A DNA stretch of 13,066 nt from Nitratifractor sp964650685 (GTDB lineage Bacteria; Campylobacterota; Campylobacteria; Campylobacterales; Sulfurovaceae): positions 1-13,066 of the forward strand of contig CAZYUW010000132.1 in NCBI GenBank assembly GCA_964650685.1, written 5' to 3'. Each line of letters opens with the position of its first letter. Position 1 is the stretch's first letter. The notes beneath the pieces are model-generated. The model had not been told where the DNA came from. It saw only the letters and a list, made by a program, of their open reading frames with translations, and searched no databases. This document shows positions 1 to 5,256 of this stretch, piece after piece. The position numbers were made by a program, and so were the translations under genes.

Positions 1-218
1 TAGATATCAATTCTTTTCGTAAGTACCGGATTTTTAAAAAACCTGTACAGGGGAATCAACAATATCAACAGATCCACATATGCCAAATAACCAAATAGTT
101 TCAGATTGTTTTCGCCTATGATTCTCCCTATGTTTCCAACAAGAGATCTATCGTGAAATAGCGTCGAAAAAGTGCCGTATATCAAAATGATCGCACCGAT
201 GATTATACCGGTCTTCAC
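1..218 (-). CDS. ftsK: FtsK-like DNA translocase, N-terminal part (cut by left edge)
   Basis: Only the first 72 codons are in the window; the gene continues beyond position 1. FtsK is a septum-anchored DNA pump that clears and aligns chromosome termini during division. The start is a GTG at 216-218, chosen because it is preceded on the minus strand by GAGGAGG with a 5-nt spacer. The visible protein has a hydrophobic N-terminal helix (GIIIGAIILIYGTFS), a short loop with GNIGRIIGE, and a second hydrophobic segment (LFGYLAYVDLLILLIPLY) followed by a basic stretch. This matches the multi-helix membrane domain of epsilonproteobacterial FtsK as I remember it (GxxGxxxGxxNxxLFGYLxYxDLxxLxxP). The RecA-like motor and gamma domains lie outside, so the assignment rests on the membrane domain alone. 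A short membrane protein of another family is the alternative. Confidence 0.7.
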   Translation of the reverse strand, partial: MKTGIIIGAIILIYGTFSTLFHDRSLVGNIGRIIGENNLKLFGYLAYVDLLILLIPLYRFFKNPVLTKRIDI

Positions 219-258
219 TGCTGCTGCCTCCTCGCCGACAAAATATCGAAATGACCAT

Positions 259-264
259 ATTATA
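259..264 (-). promoter_or_regulatory. Candidate -10 element for ftsK
   Basis: On the minus strand this reads TATAAT, a perfect sigma-70 -10 hexamer, about 40 nt upstream of the GTG start. No convincing -35 is seen, which is common for Campylobacterota promoters. It lies outside the insertion element that begins at 302. Confidence 0.5.
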
Positions 265-296
265 ACATATTAATTTTATATGGGGATATATCCTGC

Positions 297-301
297 ATTG
301 T
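297..301. repeat. Target site duplication, left copy (ATTGT)
   Basis: ATTGT immediately outside the left inverted repeat; an identical copy sits outside the right one at 870-874. Confidence 0.8.
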
Positions 302-321
302 CCCAAATCCCGAAATAGAAA
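302..321 (+). repeat. Terminal inverted repeat, left
   Basis: Inward sequence CCCAAATCCCGAAATAGAAA, pairing with 850-869 at 19 of 20 positions. Confidence 0.85.
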
Positions 322-512
322 CCCCCAACCACAAAAAATCGTAAAAGCAGGTTACTATGACCGTACACTTTGATTAGGAAATGTTCTCAACTTGTATGAG
401 TTTGTATTGACAGTCCGTAAAAAAGAGTATTTTGAAGCTATTCGCTTTTTTTCAGACAAGGGTATCTTGTAACAAAGTAGTGAGTTGAGAGATTTGTATA
501 GCTATCGTCTAA

Positions 513-742
513 CTATTCCGGGCTTACCCGATAGATCCTCTCCCGCATGGTATTGAGCATTTATATAAATTGATTATTGACCTTCAGTATTGTTTGTCCG
601 GTATTGGCAATCACTTTTCCTGCAATATTGTAAAGTTTGTAACGGATTGTCTGTATCGTATGTCTCTGCCAGCTTGTACGCAGTATGCATTTAAAAGCAT
701 AAAGAGATTCTATGCTGTCAAATTTAAAATGCTTTGTGTCAT
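513..742 (-). pseudogene. Transposase remnant (start plus C-terminal end, internal deletion)
   Basis: On the minus strand, ATG at 740-742 follows a good ribosome binding site (GAGG at 751-754, 8-nt spacer) and begins MTQSILNLTA before a stop at 710-712. In another frame, open to about 720, comes a segment typical of the tail of IS4/IS1380-type DDE transposases: SLYAFKCILRTSW, then TIQTIRYKLYNIAGKVI and TGQTILKV. That frame hits a TAA at 561-563, yet continues sensibly as MLNTMRERIYRVSPE to a TAG at 513-515, so the TAA looks like a nonsense mutation. The catalytic DDE core is absent. This is best explained as one internal deletion joining the first codons to the last ~75, plus later decay. Family identity is from memory of C-terminal patterns, not a search. 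Confidence 0.65.
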
Positions 743-758
743 ACTTCCAACCTCTGGA

Positions 759-803
759 GAAAAAGCTCACCCATTGGGTGGAAAGCGTTGAGTGGGCTTT
801 TTC
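759..803. other. Strong hairpin inside the IS, upstream of the transposase start
   Basis: Arms 759-770 (GAAAAAGCTCAC) and 792-803 (GTGGGCTTTTTC) form a 12-bp stem with one G-T pair and a 21-nt loop. The A/T-rich outer arms give U-runs in both directions, so it can act as a bidirectional terminator. It lies 17 nt upstream of the remnant transposase ATG, where insertion sequences often carry a structure that blocks transcription entering from outside. No gene on the plus strand ends here. Confidence 0.6.
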
Positions 804-849
804 TTTGGCTTTCTTCGTATTTTGCGACATCTGTGCTTATTTCATTGTT

Positions 850-869
850 TTTCTATTTAGGGATTTGGG
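850..869 (-). repeat. Terminal inverted repeat, right
   Basis: Read inward on the minus strand: CCCAAATCCCTAAATAGAAA, one mismatch to the left repeat at 302-321. Confidence 0.85.
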
Positions 870-874
870 ATTGT
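870..874. repeat. Target site duplication, right copy (ATTGT)
   Basis: ATTGT immediately outside the right inverted repeat, identical to 297-301. Five of five bases agree. Confidence 0.8.
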
Positions 875-999
875 GTCGGAAAATCTCTTTTTAGACAATG
901 ATGGTACCAGAAACAACCAAAAATTTCAGTCCCGAAAAGTAACGGATAGAATCGCGCGGAAAGCACAACCAGCCAACAAAAGGGATATTGTGTCTTCTT

Positions 1000-1027
1000 T
1001 TGACACTTTTATGATAAAATATAGTAT
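1000..1027 (+). promoter_or_regulatory. Candidate sigma-70 promoter for hup
   Basis: A perfect TTGACA (1000-1005) is followed after 16 nt by TAGTAT (1022-1027), within an A/T-rich tract (ATGATAAAATATAG) that could supply a shifted -10. Apart from this promoter and the right IS end, nothing recognisable lies in 871-1044. Confidence 0.5.
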
Positions 1028-1044
1028 GCGAAGGAGGTTGCAAA

Positions 1045-1317
1045 ATGAAAAAATCAGAGTTTATCGCTGAGGTAGCGAAGAGGAGTGGATTATCCAAAAA
1101 AGATACCGATCAGGTAATCGACGCGGCGCTGGAGACTATCACCGAAGCGTTGAAAAAGAGAGATAGCGTTTCATTTCTTGGATTTGGATCGTTCAAAGCG
1201 GTAAAGAAAGACGAAAGAGAAATTACGATACCCGGAACAACCAAAAAGGTAAAGGTTCCCGCCAAATACGGAGTCAGATTCAAACCCGGCAAACTGCTCA
1301 AAGAAGCCGTAGAATAA
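1045..1317 (+). CDS. hup: HU-family nucleoid DNA-binding protein
   Basis: A 90-residue protein, the usual HU length. HU dimers bind and bend DNA non-specifically and compact the nucleoid. It begins MKKSEFIAEVAKRSGLSKKDTDQV, the N-terminal helical dimerisation part, and carries the signature GFGSF at residues 46-50. The beta-arm follows (about residues 52-77), with RxxxIPGTTKKVKVPAKYGVRFKPGKLLK containing the intercalating Pro of the IPG turn. The start follows AAGGAGG (1031-1037) with a 7-nt spacer. HU and IHF subunits are related; a single HU-type gene beside tRNAs makes HU the better call. The downstream tRNAs begin only 44 nt after the stop. Confidence 0.93.
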   Translation: MKKSEFIAEVAKRSGLSKKDTDQVIDAALETITEALKKRDSVSFLGFGSFKAVKKDEREITIPGTTKKVKVPAKYGVRFKPGKLLKEAVE

Positions 1318-1340
1318 ACAGGCTTTAAGGTAGCTTTTTC

Positions 1341-1346
1341 TACAAT
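1341..1346 (+). promoter_or_regulatory. Candidate -10 for the tRNA pair
   Basis: TACAAT, one mismatch from consensus, 15 nt before the first base of tRNA-Leu. No clear -35 is visible. The tRNAs could also be read through from hup. Confidence 0.35.
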
Positions 1347-1361
1347 TCCACTCATCCGAAT

Positions 1362-1447
1362 GCCTCGGTGGTGGAATTGGTAGACACAGTAGACTCAAAA
1401 TCTGCCGCCCTTGTGGTGTGCCGGTTCGACTCCGGCCCGAGGTACCA
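1362..1447 (+). tRNA. tRNA-Leu (anticodon CAA)
   Basis: A class II tRNA of 86 nt including an encoded CCA. The acceptor stem is GCCTCGG with CCGAGGT (a G-T pair at position 1-72) and the discriminator is A. The D-arm contains AATTGGTAGAC. The anticodon stem is GTAGA/TCTGC around loop CTCAAAA, giving anticodon CAA, which reads UUG. A long variable arm (CGCC...GGTG) follows, as expected for leucine. The T-arm is GCCGG-TTCGACT-CCGGC. A second CCA follows directly at 1448-1450. Confidence 0.95.
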
Positions 1448-1461
1448 CCAGATACTTTTGC

Positions 1462-1536
1462 GCGGGAGTAGCTCAGGGGTAGAGCACAACCTTGCCAAGG
1501 TTGGGGTCGCGGGTTCGAATCCCGTCTCCCGCTCCA
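1462..1536 (+). tRNA. tRNA-Gly (anticodon GCC)
   Basis: A 75-nt tRNA with encoded CCA. The acceptor stem GCGGGAG pairs perfectly with CTCCCGC and the discriminator is T. The D-arm is GCTCAGGGGTAGAGC. The anticodon stem CAACC/GGTTG encloses TTGCCAA, giving anticodon GCC. The T-arm is GCGGG-TTCGAAT-CCCGT. It lies 14 nt after tRNA-Leu, so the two are probably one transcript. Six T residues (1537-1542) follow the CCA and may help end transcription. Confidence 0.96.
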
Positions 1537-1585
1537 TTTTTTGCTTTCAAAATCAGATTCTTACTGTTATTTTGGAACTTTTGGA

Positions 1586-1591
1586 TACAAT
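1586..1591 (+). promoter_or_regulatory. Candidate -10 very close to the start of the NlpC/P60-like gene
   Basis: TACAAT ends 7 nt before the ATG at 1599. If used, transcription would start at or next to the start codon. No Shine-Dalgarno motif lies in front of that ATG, which would be consistent with a leaderless message. No good -35 is visible at 17 nt. Confidence 0.3.
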
Positions 1592-1598
1592 CCTACAC

Positions 1599-2480
1599 AT
1601 GTCAAGCAAAACAATAATCACTCTGATGGCCACAATGTTCGCCATAGTCGTGACAGATGCTTCCACTATCTCTTTTCCAAGAGGCAAAAACTATATGCCT
1701 ATAATAGAGAGTGCCGAAAAAAGAGCCGACGCGGCAGCCAGACGGGTACTCGCGCAAGCCCGCAAAATGGTTGAGGACAAAGAGATCATAAGGGGATCGT
1801 GCTGGAACTGGATGGATACGGCCTACACAAGAGCAGGTTTTCCAAAAAACAGGCGTATCGTCATATATAACAGCACAAAAAAAGGACCGTATGTCGATCT
1901 GGCCAGATTGAGACCTGGAGACTGGATCTATCACATCAACTACTCCTACAATGGCATAGAACACAGTGGAATGTTCATAGGATGGACCAATCGCAGGAAA
2001 AAGACAGCTCTGATGCTGAGCTATGGAGGCGAAGGAAGAAAAAAACCGGGACGATACAGAGAGTACGACCTCAGAAGCGTATATCATGTAACCAGAGCTG
2101 GAAACGGTGAGAAGAAAAGGCTGTCTGCGGCAGCAACCAAAAAGAAGAGAGACGATTCGGAAAAAGCGCGATGGCTATCCATAGAAGAGTATGCCAGGAA
2201 ATATGGCTACACATACTCCGAAACCCTGAAAAAGGCCAGAGCGGGAAAACTCGAAACGAAACTCAAAAAGATTGGTGGACGCAAATATACATACATACTG
2301 GATCGGGGCATCGCCGACGCTCAGTTACGGGGCGATGCCGGACTGAAAGATACTGAGGACAGATATGAAAAAATCCAAAAAGATATCCAGCGACTCGAAA
2401 AAGAGATTTCTCGTCTCAAGCAAGAGTTCTTGATGTTGAAAAAAGATACAATTTCCAAAAAAAAGGCGCGGAGAAAATGA
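1599..2480 (+). CDS. Exported NlpC/P60-like protein with HTH-like and coiled-coil tail
   Basis: 293 residues from the ATG at 1599. I chose this start because the open frame upstream runs through the tRNA genes and because a signal peptide follows at once (residues 1-22, hydrophobic ITLMATMFAIVV). Residues 62-165 resemble the NlpC/P60 or CHAP cysteine peptidase fold: GSCWNWMDTAY supplies a possible nucleophile Cys68, RPGDWIYH (105-112) is the usual strand turn, and EHSGMFIGW gives a candidate His122. Residues 190-234 (RWLSIEEYARKYGYTYSETLKKARAGKLE then RKYTYIL) look like an excisionase/MerR-type winged helix, which is odd in an exported protein. Residues 255-283 form a coiled coil, and the basic end is KKKARRK. 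The stop overlaps ubiX by 4 nt (ATGA), so it belongs to the ubiX operon. It occupies the place where flgA sits in Campylobacter jejuni. Substrate unknown; wall remodelling is plausible. Confidence 0.6.
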   Translation: MSSKTIITLMATMFAIVVTDASTISFPRGKNYMPIIESAEKRADAAARRVLAQARKMVEDKEIIRGSCWNWMDTAYTRAGFPKNRRIVIYNSTKKGPYVDLARLRPGDWIYHINYSYNGIEHSGMFIGWTNRRKKTALMLSYGGEGRKKPGRYREYDLRSVYHVTRAGNGEKKRLSAAATKKKRDDSEKARWLSIEEYARKYGYTYSETLKKARAGKLETKLKKIGGRKYTYILDRGIADAQLRGDAGLKDTEDRYEKIQKDIQRLEKEISRLKQEFLMLKKDTISKKKARRK

Positions 2481-3004
2481 AACTGCTTGTAGCTGTAACG
2501 GGCGCCAGCGGTACGGAGCTGGGCTTGAGATTCGTCCAGTATCTGCCTGATAGCGTGGAAACGCATCTGATCTGCACCGACAACGCTCTGATAGCCGGAG
2601 CACTTGAACACCAGGAGAGACTAACGATATACGATGACAAAGATATAGCAGCGGCGGTGTCCAGCGGATCGTACGGTATCGACGCTATGGCTGTAATCCC
2701 GTGCACCATGAACACTCTCGCGAAAATATCGTGCGGAATAGCGGACAACCTGACTACCAGAGCCGCGTCGGTCGTCATAAAAGAGGGTAAAAAACTGCTT
2801 CTGGCGCCCAGAGAGATGCCCTTCTCCGCTATAGCACTGGAAAATATGCTAAAACTCGCCAGACTGGGTGTGATCATATCGCCTCCAGTTATGGGGTACT
2901 ACTCTTCGGCGGAAACAATAAACGACATGGAGAGATTCGTCATCGGAAAATGTTATGACACGCTCGGTATAGAGAACACTCTCTACAAAAGATGGAAAGG
3001 ATAA
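2477..3004 (+). CDS. ubiX: Flavin prenyltransferase UbiX
   Basis: 175 residues. UbiX joins a dimethylallyl group to FMN to make prenylated FMN, the cofactor of UbiD-type decarboxylases used in ubiquinone or menaquinone synthesis. Visible motifs are the FMN-binding TGASG at residues 8-12, PCTMNTLAKI at 75-84 with the conserved G..DNL..RAA following (to residue 97), and LAPREMP at 109-115. The length is slightly below the usual ~190. The start overlaps the preceding stop (ATGA), implying translational coupling, and coaD follows after 57 nt. The position before coaD matches other Campylobacterota. The related HFCD-type decarboxylases lack this motif combination, so the call is secure. Confidence 0.93.
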   Translation: MKLLVAVTGASGTELGLRFVQYLPDSVETHLICTDNALIAGALEHQERLTIYDDKDIAAAVSSGSYGIDAMAVIPCTMNTLAKISCGIADNLTTRAASVVIKEGKKLLLAPREMPFSAIALENMLKLARLGVIISPPVMGYYSSAETINDMERFVIGKCYDTLGIENTLYKRWKG

Positions 3005-3061
3005 GACAAAGATGTCGTCCGAAATAATTCATAAAGCAGATCAACAAGGAGAGAGTCTATC

Positions 3062-3535
3062 ATGAAACGAGCCATATACCCCGGCACATTCGATCCTATC
3101 ACGGTAGGTCATATGGATATAGTCCGCAGAGCCAGCAGGATTTTCGACGAGGTCATCGTCGCCGTGGCCGAATCCAAAAACAAAAAACCCATGTTCTCCC
3201 ACAAAGAGAGGGTATCGATGGCGAAAGCCGCTACCGAAAGTCTCAGCAATGTAAAAGTTATAGGATTTGAAAATCTGCTGGTAAATCTGTCGGACGAACT
3301 GGACGCCAATATCATTATTCGAGGACTCAGGGCTGTAAGCGATTTTGAATACGAATTGCAGATGGGTTACGCCAACTCTTCGCTGAAAAAAGATCTCGAA
3401 ACCATATATCTTATGCCCAGCCTTGAGCACGCGTTCGTCAGCTCTTCCGTAGTCAGAACAATACTCCACTTCAACGGCAAAGCGGATCATCTGTTGCCGC
3501 AAGAGGTACACGAAATGATAAGAAAGAGACGATAG
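3062..3535 (+). CDS. coaD: Phosphopantetheine adenylyltransferase
   Basis: 157 residues, standard length. CoaD transfers AMP from ATP to 4'-phosphopantetheine, the penultimate step of coenzyme A synthesis, in the cytoplasm. It begins MKRAIYPGTFDPITVGHMDI with the nucleotidyltransferase TxGH motif (residues 14-17). RGLR lies at 87-90, and the C-terminal motif SSSVVR at 127-132 corresponds to the ISSTxVR signature. The start has AAGGAGA at 3046-3052 with a 9-nt spacer. The stop TAG is directly followed by the tmk ATG with no intervening base, so the two are co-translated. Confidence 0.95.
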   Translation: MKRAIYPGTFDPITVGHMDIVRRASRIFDEVIVAVAESKNKKPMFSHKERVSMAKAATESLSNVKVIGFENLLVNLSDELDANIIIRGLRAVSDFEYELQMGYANSSLKKDLETIYLMPSLEHAFVSSSVVRTILHFNGKADHLLPQEVHEMIRKRR

Positions 3536-4111
3536 ATGTATATTATCTTCGAAGGCGTCGACACCTGCGGCAAAAGCACTCAGATAGATATACTCAAAGA
3601 GAGATATCCGGACATAGTCGTCACCAAAGAACCGGGTGGTACCAGTTTTGGAGAAAAGGTGAGAAGACTTCTGCTAGAAGGAGATATACACTCGAGCCGC
3701 GCGGAACTGCTTCTCTTTCTGGCTGACAGAGCTGAGAACTATGAAGAGGTGGTAAAACCAGCCAGAAACAGGATCGTCATTTCGGATCGAGGATTTCTCT
3801 CCGGTATCGGATACGCTCTGGCCAGCGGCGGAGCCGAACTTGAAGAACTTATCGCACTCAATCATTTCGCTCTATATGGCGATTGGCCGGAGCATATCGT
3901 ATTTTTCAAAACCGACGAAGAGACGCTCTCGGAAAGAATCGGAGCAAAAAATCTCGACAATATCGAATCCAGAGGAGTGAAGTACCTGCTGGAGGTACAA
4001 AAGCATATGTTGATCGCGCTCGAAAAACTATCCATCCCCTGCCTGATAATAGACGCATCGGACAAAATAGACCGGATACATGACAAAATAACGAACTATC
4101 TCGAACTGTGA
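3536..4111 (+). CDS. tmk: Thymidylate kinase
   Basis: 191 residues. Tmk phosphorylates dTMP to dTDP on the route to dTTP. The P-loop is GVDTCGKST (residues 7-15), the substrate motif is EPGGT (32-36), and the DR motif is SDRGFLSG at 83-90. The last differs from the common DRYxxSSxAYQ but resembles the form I associate with epsilonproteobacteria. The lid is short (ERIGAKNLDNIESRG, 133-147). It abuts coaD without a gap. In C. jejuni hisS comes directly next; here a 3.7-kb block intervenes. No other kinase family fits these motifs. Confidence 0.94.
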   Translation: MYIIFEGVDTCGKSTQIDILKERYPDIVVTKEPGGTSFGEKVRRLLLEGDIHSSRAELLLFLADRAENYEEVVKPARNRIVISDRGFLSGIGYALASGGAELEELIALNHFALYGDWPEHIVFFKTDEETLSERIGAKNLDNIESRGVKYLLEVQKHMLIALEKLSIPCLIIDASDKIDRIHDKITNYLEL

Positions 4112-4125
4112 CATACAATGTCTGC

Positions 4126-4355
4126 CTCTGTCGAGCAAGTGTAACTATCTCTATGATCCACGAGCTGACCTCAGCCGCTTTAGATGTCAATCGACATGTT
4201 GCTCTAACGAACTCTCATGGGCATTATAGAAACATGCGGCCTGGTATCGGGAGGTGCATACCAGGTGTTGAATATCTACCGCCTAACCGCTTCGATGCCT
4301 CAGAGTTTGACATCTCTGAGTCGATTTGAAAGTCTTTTACCGTAATCGACTTTTT
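4126..4355 (+). ncRNA. Structured non-coding region: candidate attenuator, riboswitch-like leader or small RNA
   Basis: The 311 nt between tmk and the next gene hold no convincing ORF but a series of helices. These are GCTG/CAGC (about 4165-4176), ATGTC/GACAT (about 4183-4196), a perfect 8-bp stem CCTGGTAT (4240-4247) with ATACCAGG (4258-4265), and CTCAGAG (4299-4305) with CTCTGAG (4314-4320). The last can be lengthened by TCGA/TCGA (4292-4295 with 4321-4324). The final terminator hairpin shares 4319-4324 with that extended helix, so the two are mutually exclusive, as in attenuators. It does not match any riboswitch, tmRNA, SRP RNA or RNase P consensus I know. It may be the leader of the cytochrome gene, or a small RNA released from the tmk transcript. 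Confidence 0.45.
4319..4355 (+). terminator. Intrinsic terminator after tmk / structured leader
   Basis: AGTCGATT (4319-4326) pairs perfectly with AATCGACT (4344-4351) across a 17-nt loop, and TTTTT (4351-4355) follows. The left arm overlaps the right arm of the preceding hairpin (4314-4324). Confidence 0.65.
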
Positions 4356-4387
4356 GAGTGATACACCGATCGTTCACAATTCCCCAA

Positions 4388-4393
4388 TACAAT
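4388..4393 (+). promoter_or_regulatory. Candidate -10 for the cytochrome gene
   Basis: TACAAT lies 29 nt before the ATG at 4423, downstream of the terminator. No -35 at 16-18 nt is convincing, so this gene may instead depend on read-through past the terminator. Confidence 0.3.
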
Positions 4394-4422
4394 AGACGAA
4401 AAATGCGAAAAGGGATCCAAAA

Positions 4423-5046
4423 ATGAGAGCAACGGCATATTTAGCTACAGCTACGGCGGGAGTCGTCCTGTTGATATCGGTATGTGCCGCCAAGCCTATC
4501 GACGGCCAGGAAGCGTTTCGCAACAAATGCCAACTCTGCCACACTGTCGAAACGGTGACAGCGGATGAGAAGGATCGTCTGCCGGGTCCTCCCGCGGACG
4601 AAGTCATGCTCCATGTCAAGGAGAGATACCCCGTCAAAGCCGATGCGATCAGATTCATCGTGGATTACACCCTTGAACCGGCTGTAGAAAAAGCACTGTG
4701 CGCTTCTATGGACAAATTCGGTTTGATGCCTTCCATGCAAAAAGCGGTCACCCTCGAGGAAGCGCAGGCCATCGCAGAGATGATGTTCGACACTTTTCCG
4801 CGACCCGAATATGCCCGCAAGGAGAAGAAAAGCCGCGAAGGGATCACTTTTGCCACTCTCGACACGAACGCAGACGGATATATCACTCCTGAAGAGTTTC
4901 GAATTTTTCGCGCCAAACGCAACGGGATCGATCCAAAAAAGTTCAAAGCCAATCTATATTTTCAGAAAGTGGACATAAACCACGACGGCAGAATGAGTCC
5001 CGAAGAGTTCGAGGCGATGCGCATGGAAAAAGCGCAAAACCGATAG
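4423..5046 (+). CDS. Exported cytochrome c / EF-hand fusion protein
   Basis: 207 residues with a signal peptide (residues 1-23; hydrophobic AGVVLLISV). Residues 36-40 are CQLCH, the CxxCH covalent heme c site, with a candidate distal Met ligand in the LMPSM segment at 101-105. The C-terminal third carries two EF-hand calcium loops with consensus spacing: D147-E158 (DTNADGYITPEE) and D184-E195 (DINHDGRMSPEE). The protein should act in the periplasm, binding one heme and up to two Ca2+ ions, possibly as a small electron carrier tuned by calcium. AAAAGGG (4408-4414) about 8 nt ahead supports the start. It lies between the structured region and the BNR/RHS-like gene, and interrupts the usual tmk-hisS neighbourhood. 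Its redox partner cannot be told from the sequence. Confidence 0.8.
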   Translation: MRATAYLATATAGVVLLISVCAAKPIDGQEAFRNKCQLCHTVETVTADEKDRLPGPPADEVMLHVKERYPVKADAIRFIVDYTLEPAVEKALCASMDKFGLMPSMQKAVTLEEAQAIAEMMFDTFPRPEYARKEKKSREGITFATLDTNADGYITPEEFRIFRAKRNGIDPKKFKANLYFQKVDINHDGRMSPEEFEAMRMEKAQNR

Positions 5047-5127
5047 AAACTTGCTTTCGGCGGACAAAATTTCTTTGGAGCCACTTCTCTTCTGCCTTAA
5101 AAGCTCACAGCACGGCACAGTGTATGA

Positions 5128-5133
5128 TATTAT
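5128..5133 (+). promoter_or_regulatory. Candidate -10 for the small ORF and BNR/RHS-like gene
   Basis: TATTAT, one mismatch from consensus, inside TATGATATTATG. It is 33 nt ahead of the small-ORF ATG at 5167. The -35 is weak. The rest of 5047-5166 shows no terminator and no other feature. Confidence 0.35.
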
Positions 5134-5166
5134 GCAGAACAAATCCCATATCCCGGAGATATTCAA

Positions 5167-5256
5167 ATGATTTCCAATGTTTTATTGGCGAACTATGCGC
5201 GGGTTCAGCAAAAGATCTGTATGATAAATCCAAAACAGATGGAGATTCGATCATGA
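5167..5256 (+). CDS. 29-codon small ORF coupled to the downstream gene
   Basis: ATG at 5167 follows GGAG (5155-5158) with an ideal 8-nt spacer. The product begins MISNVLLANYARVQQKI and ends with NPKQMEIRS. Its TGA (5254-5256) overlaps the ATG of the following 802-codon gene (ATGA at 5253-5256). The ribosome binding site of that gene (GGAG, 5241-5244) lies inside this ORF, so translating it should open or feed the downstream start. I do not recognise the peptide; it has no signal sequence, membrane segment or codon run suggesting amino-acid attenuation. It may be a regulatory leader peptide, or a chance frame. Confidence 0.4.
   Translation: MISNVLLANYARVQQKICMINPKQMEIRS

Larger units (their letters stand above)
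302..869 (-). mobile_element. Internally deleted insertion sequence (568 bp), IS1380/IS4-like
   Basis: Both ends carry the same 20-bp inverted repeat. The left end (302-321) reads inward CCCAAATCCCGAAATAGAAA. The right end (850-869), read inward on the minus strand, is identical except T for G at position 11. The element is flanked by the perfect 5-bp direct repeat ATTGT at 297-301 and 870-874. Between the ends are the start and the C-terminal end of a transposase in minus orientation. The bulk of the gene is missing, so the copy is non-autonomous. A 4-5 bp duplication together with the transposase tail suggests the IS1380 family, but the family call is inference. The host site is the divergent ftsK/hup intergenic region, and neither candidate promoter is interrupted. 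Confidence 0.85.

Noticed and set aside
433..452. Short hairpin AAGC/GCTT with a T-run
   Set aside because: Only 4-5 bp of stem, inside the insertion element and not after any gene; too weak to call a terminator.
873..1097. Small overlapping frames upstream of hup on both strands
   Set aside because: No ribosome binding site or recognisable product; they overlap the hup promoter and start.
1305..1325. AAGCC/GGCTT stem over the hup stop
   Set aside because: A 5-bp stem with no U-run directly after it; read-through into the tRNAs is equally likely.
1368..1598. Upstream extension of the NlpC/P60-like frame
   Set aside because: It translates both tRNA genes; the signal peptide begins only at 1599.
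4108..4329. 73-codon frame overlapping the tmk stop by GTGA
   Set aside because: No ribosome binding site stands out, the product resembles nothing, and it runs straight through the perfect hairpins of the structured RNA, which explain the region better.
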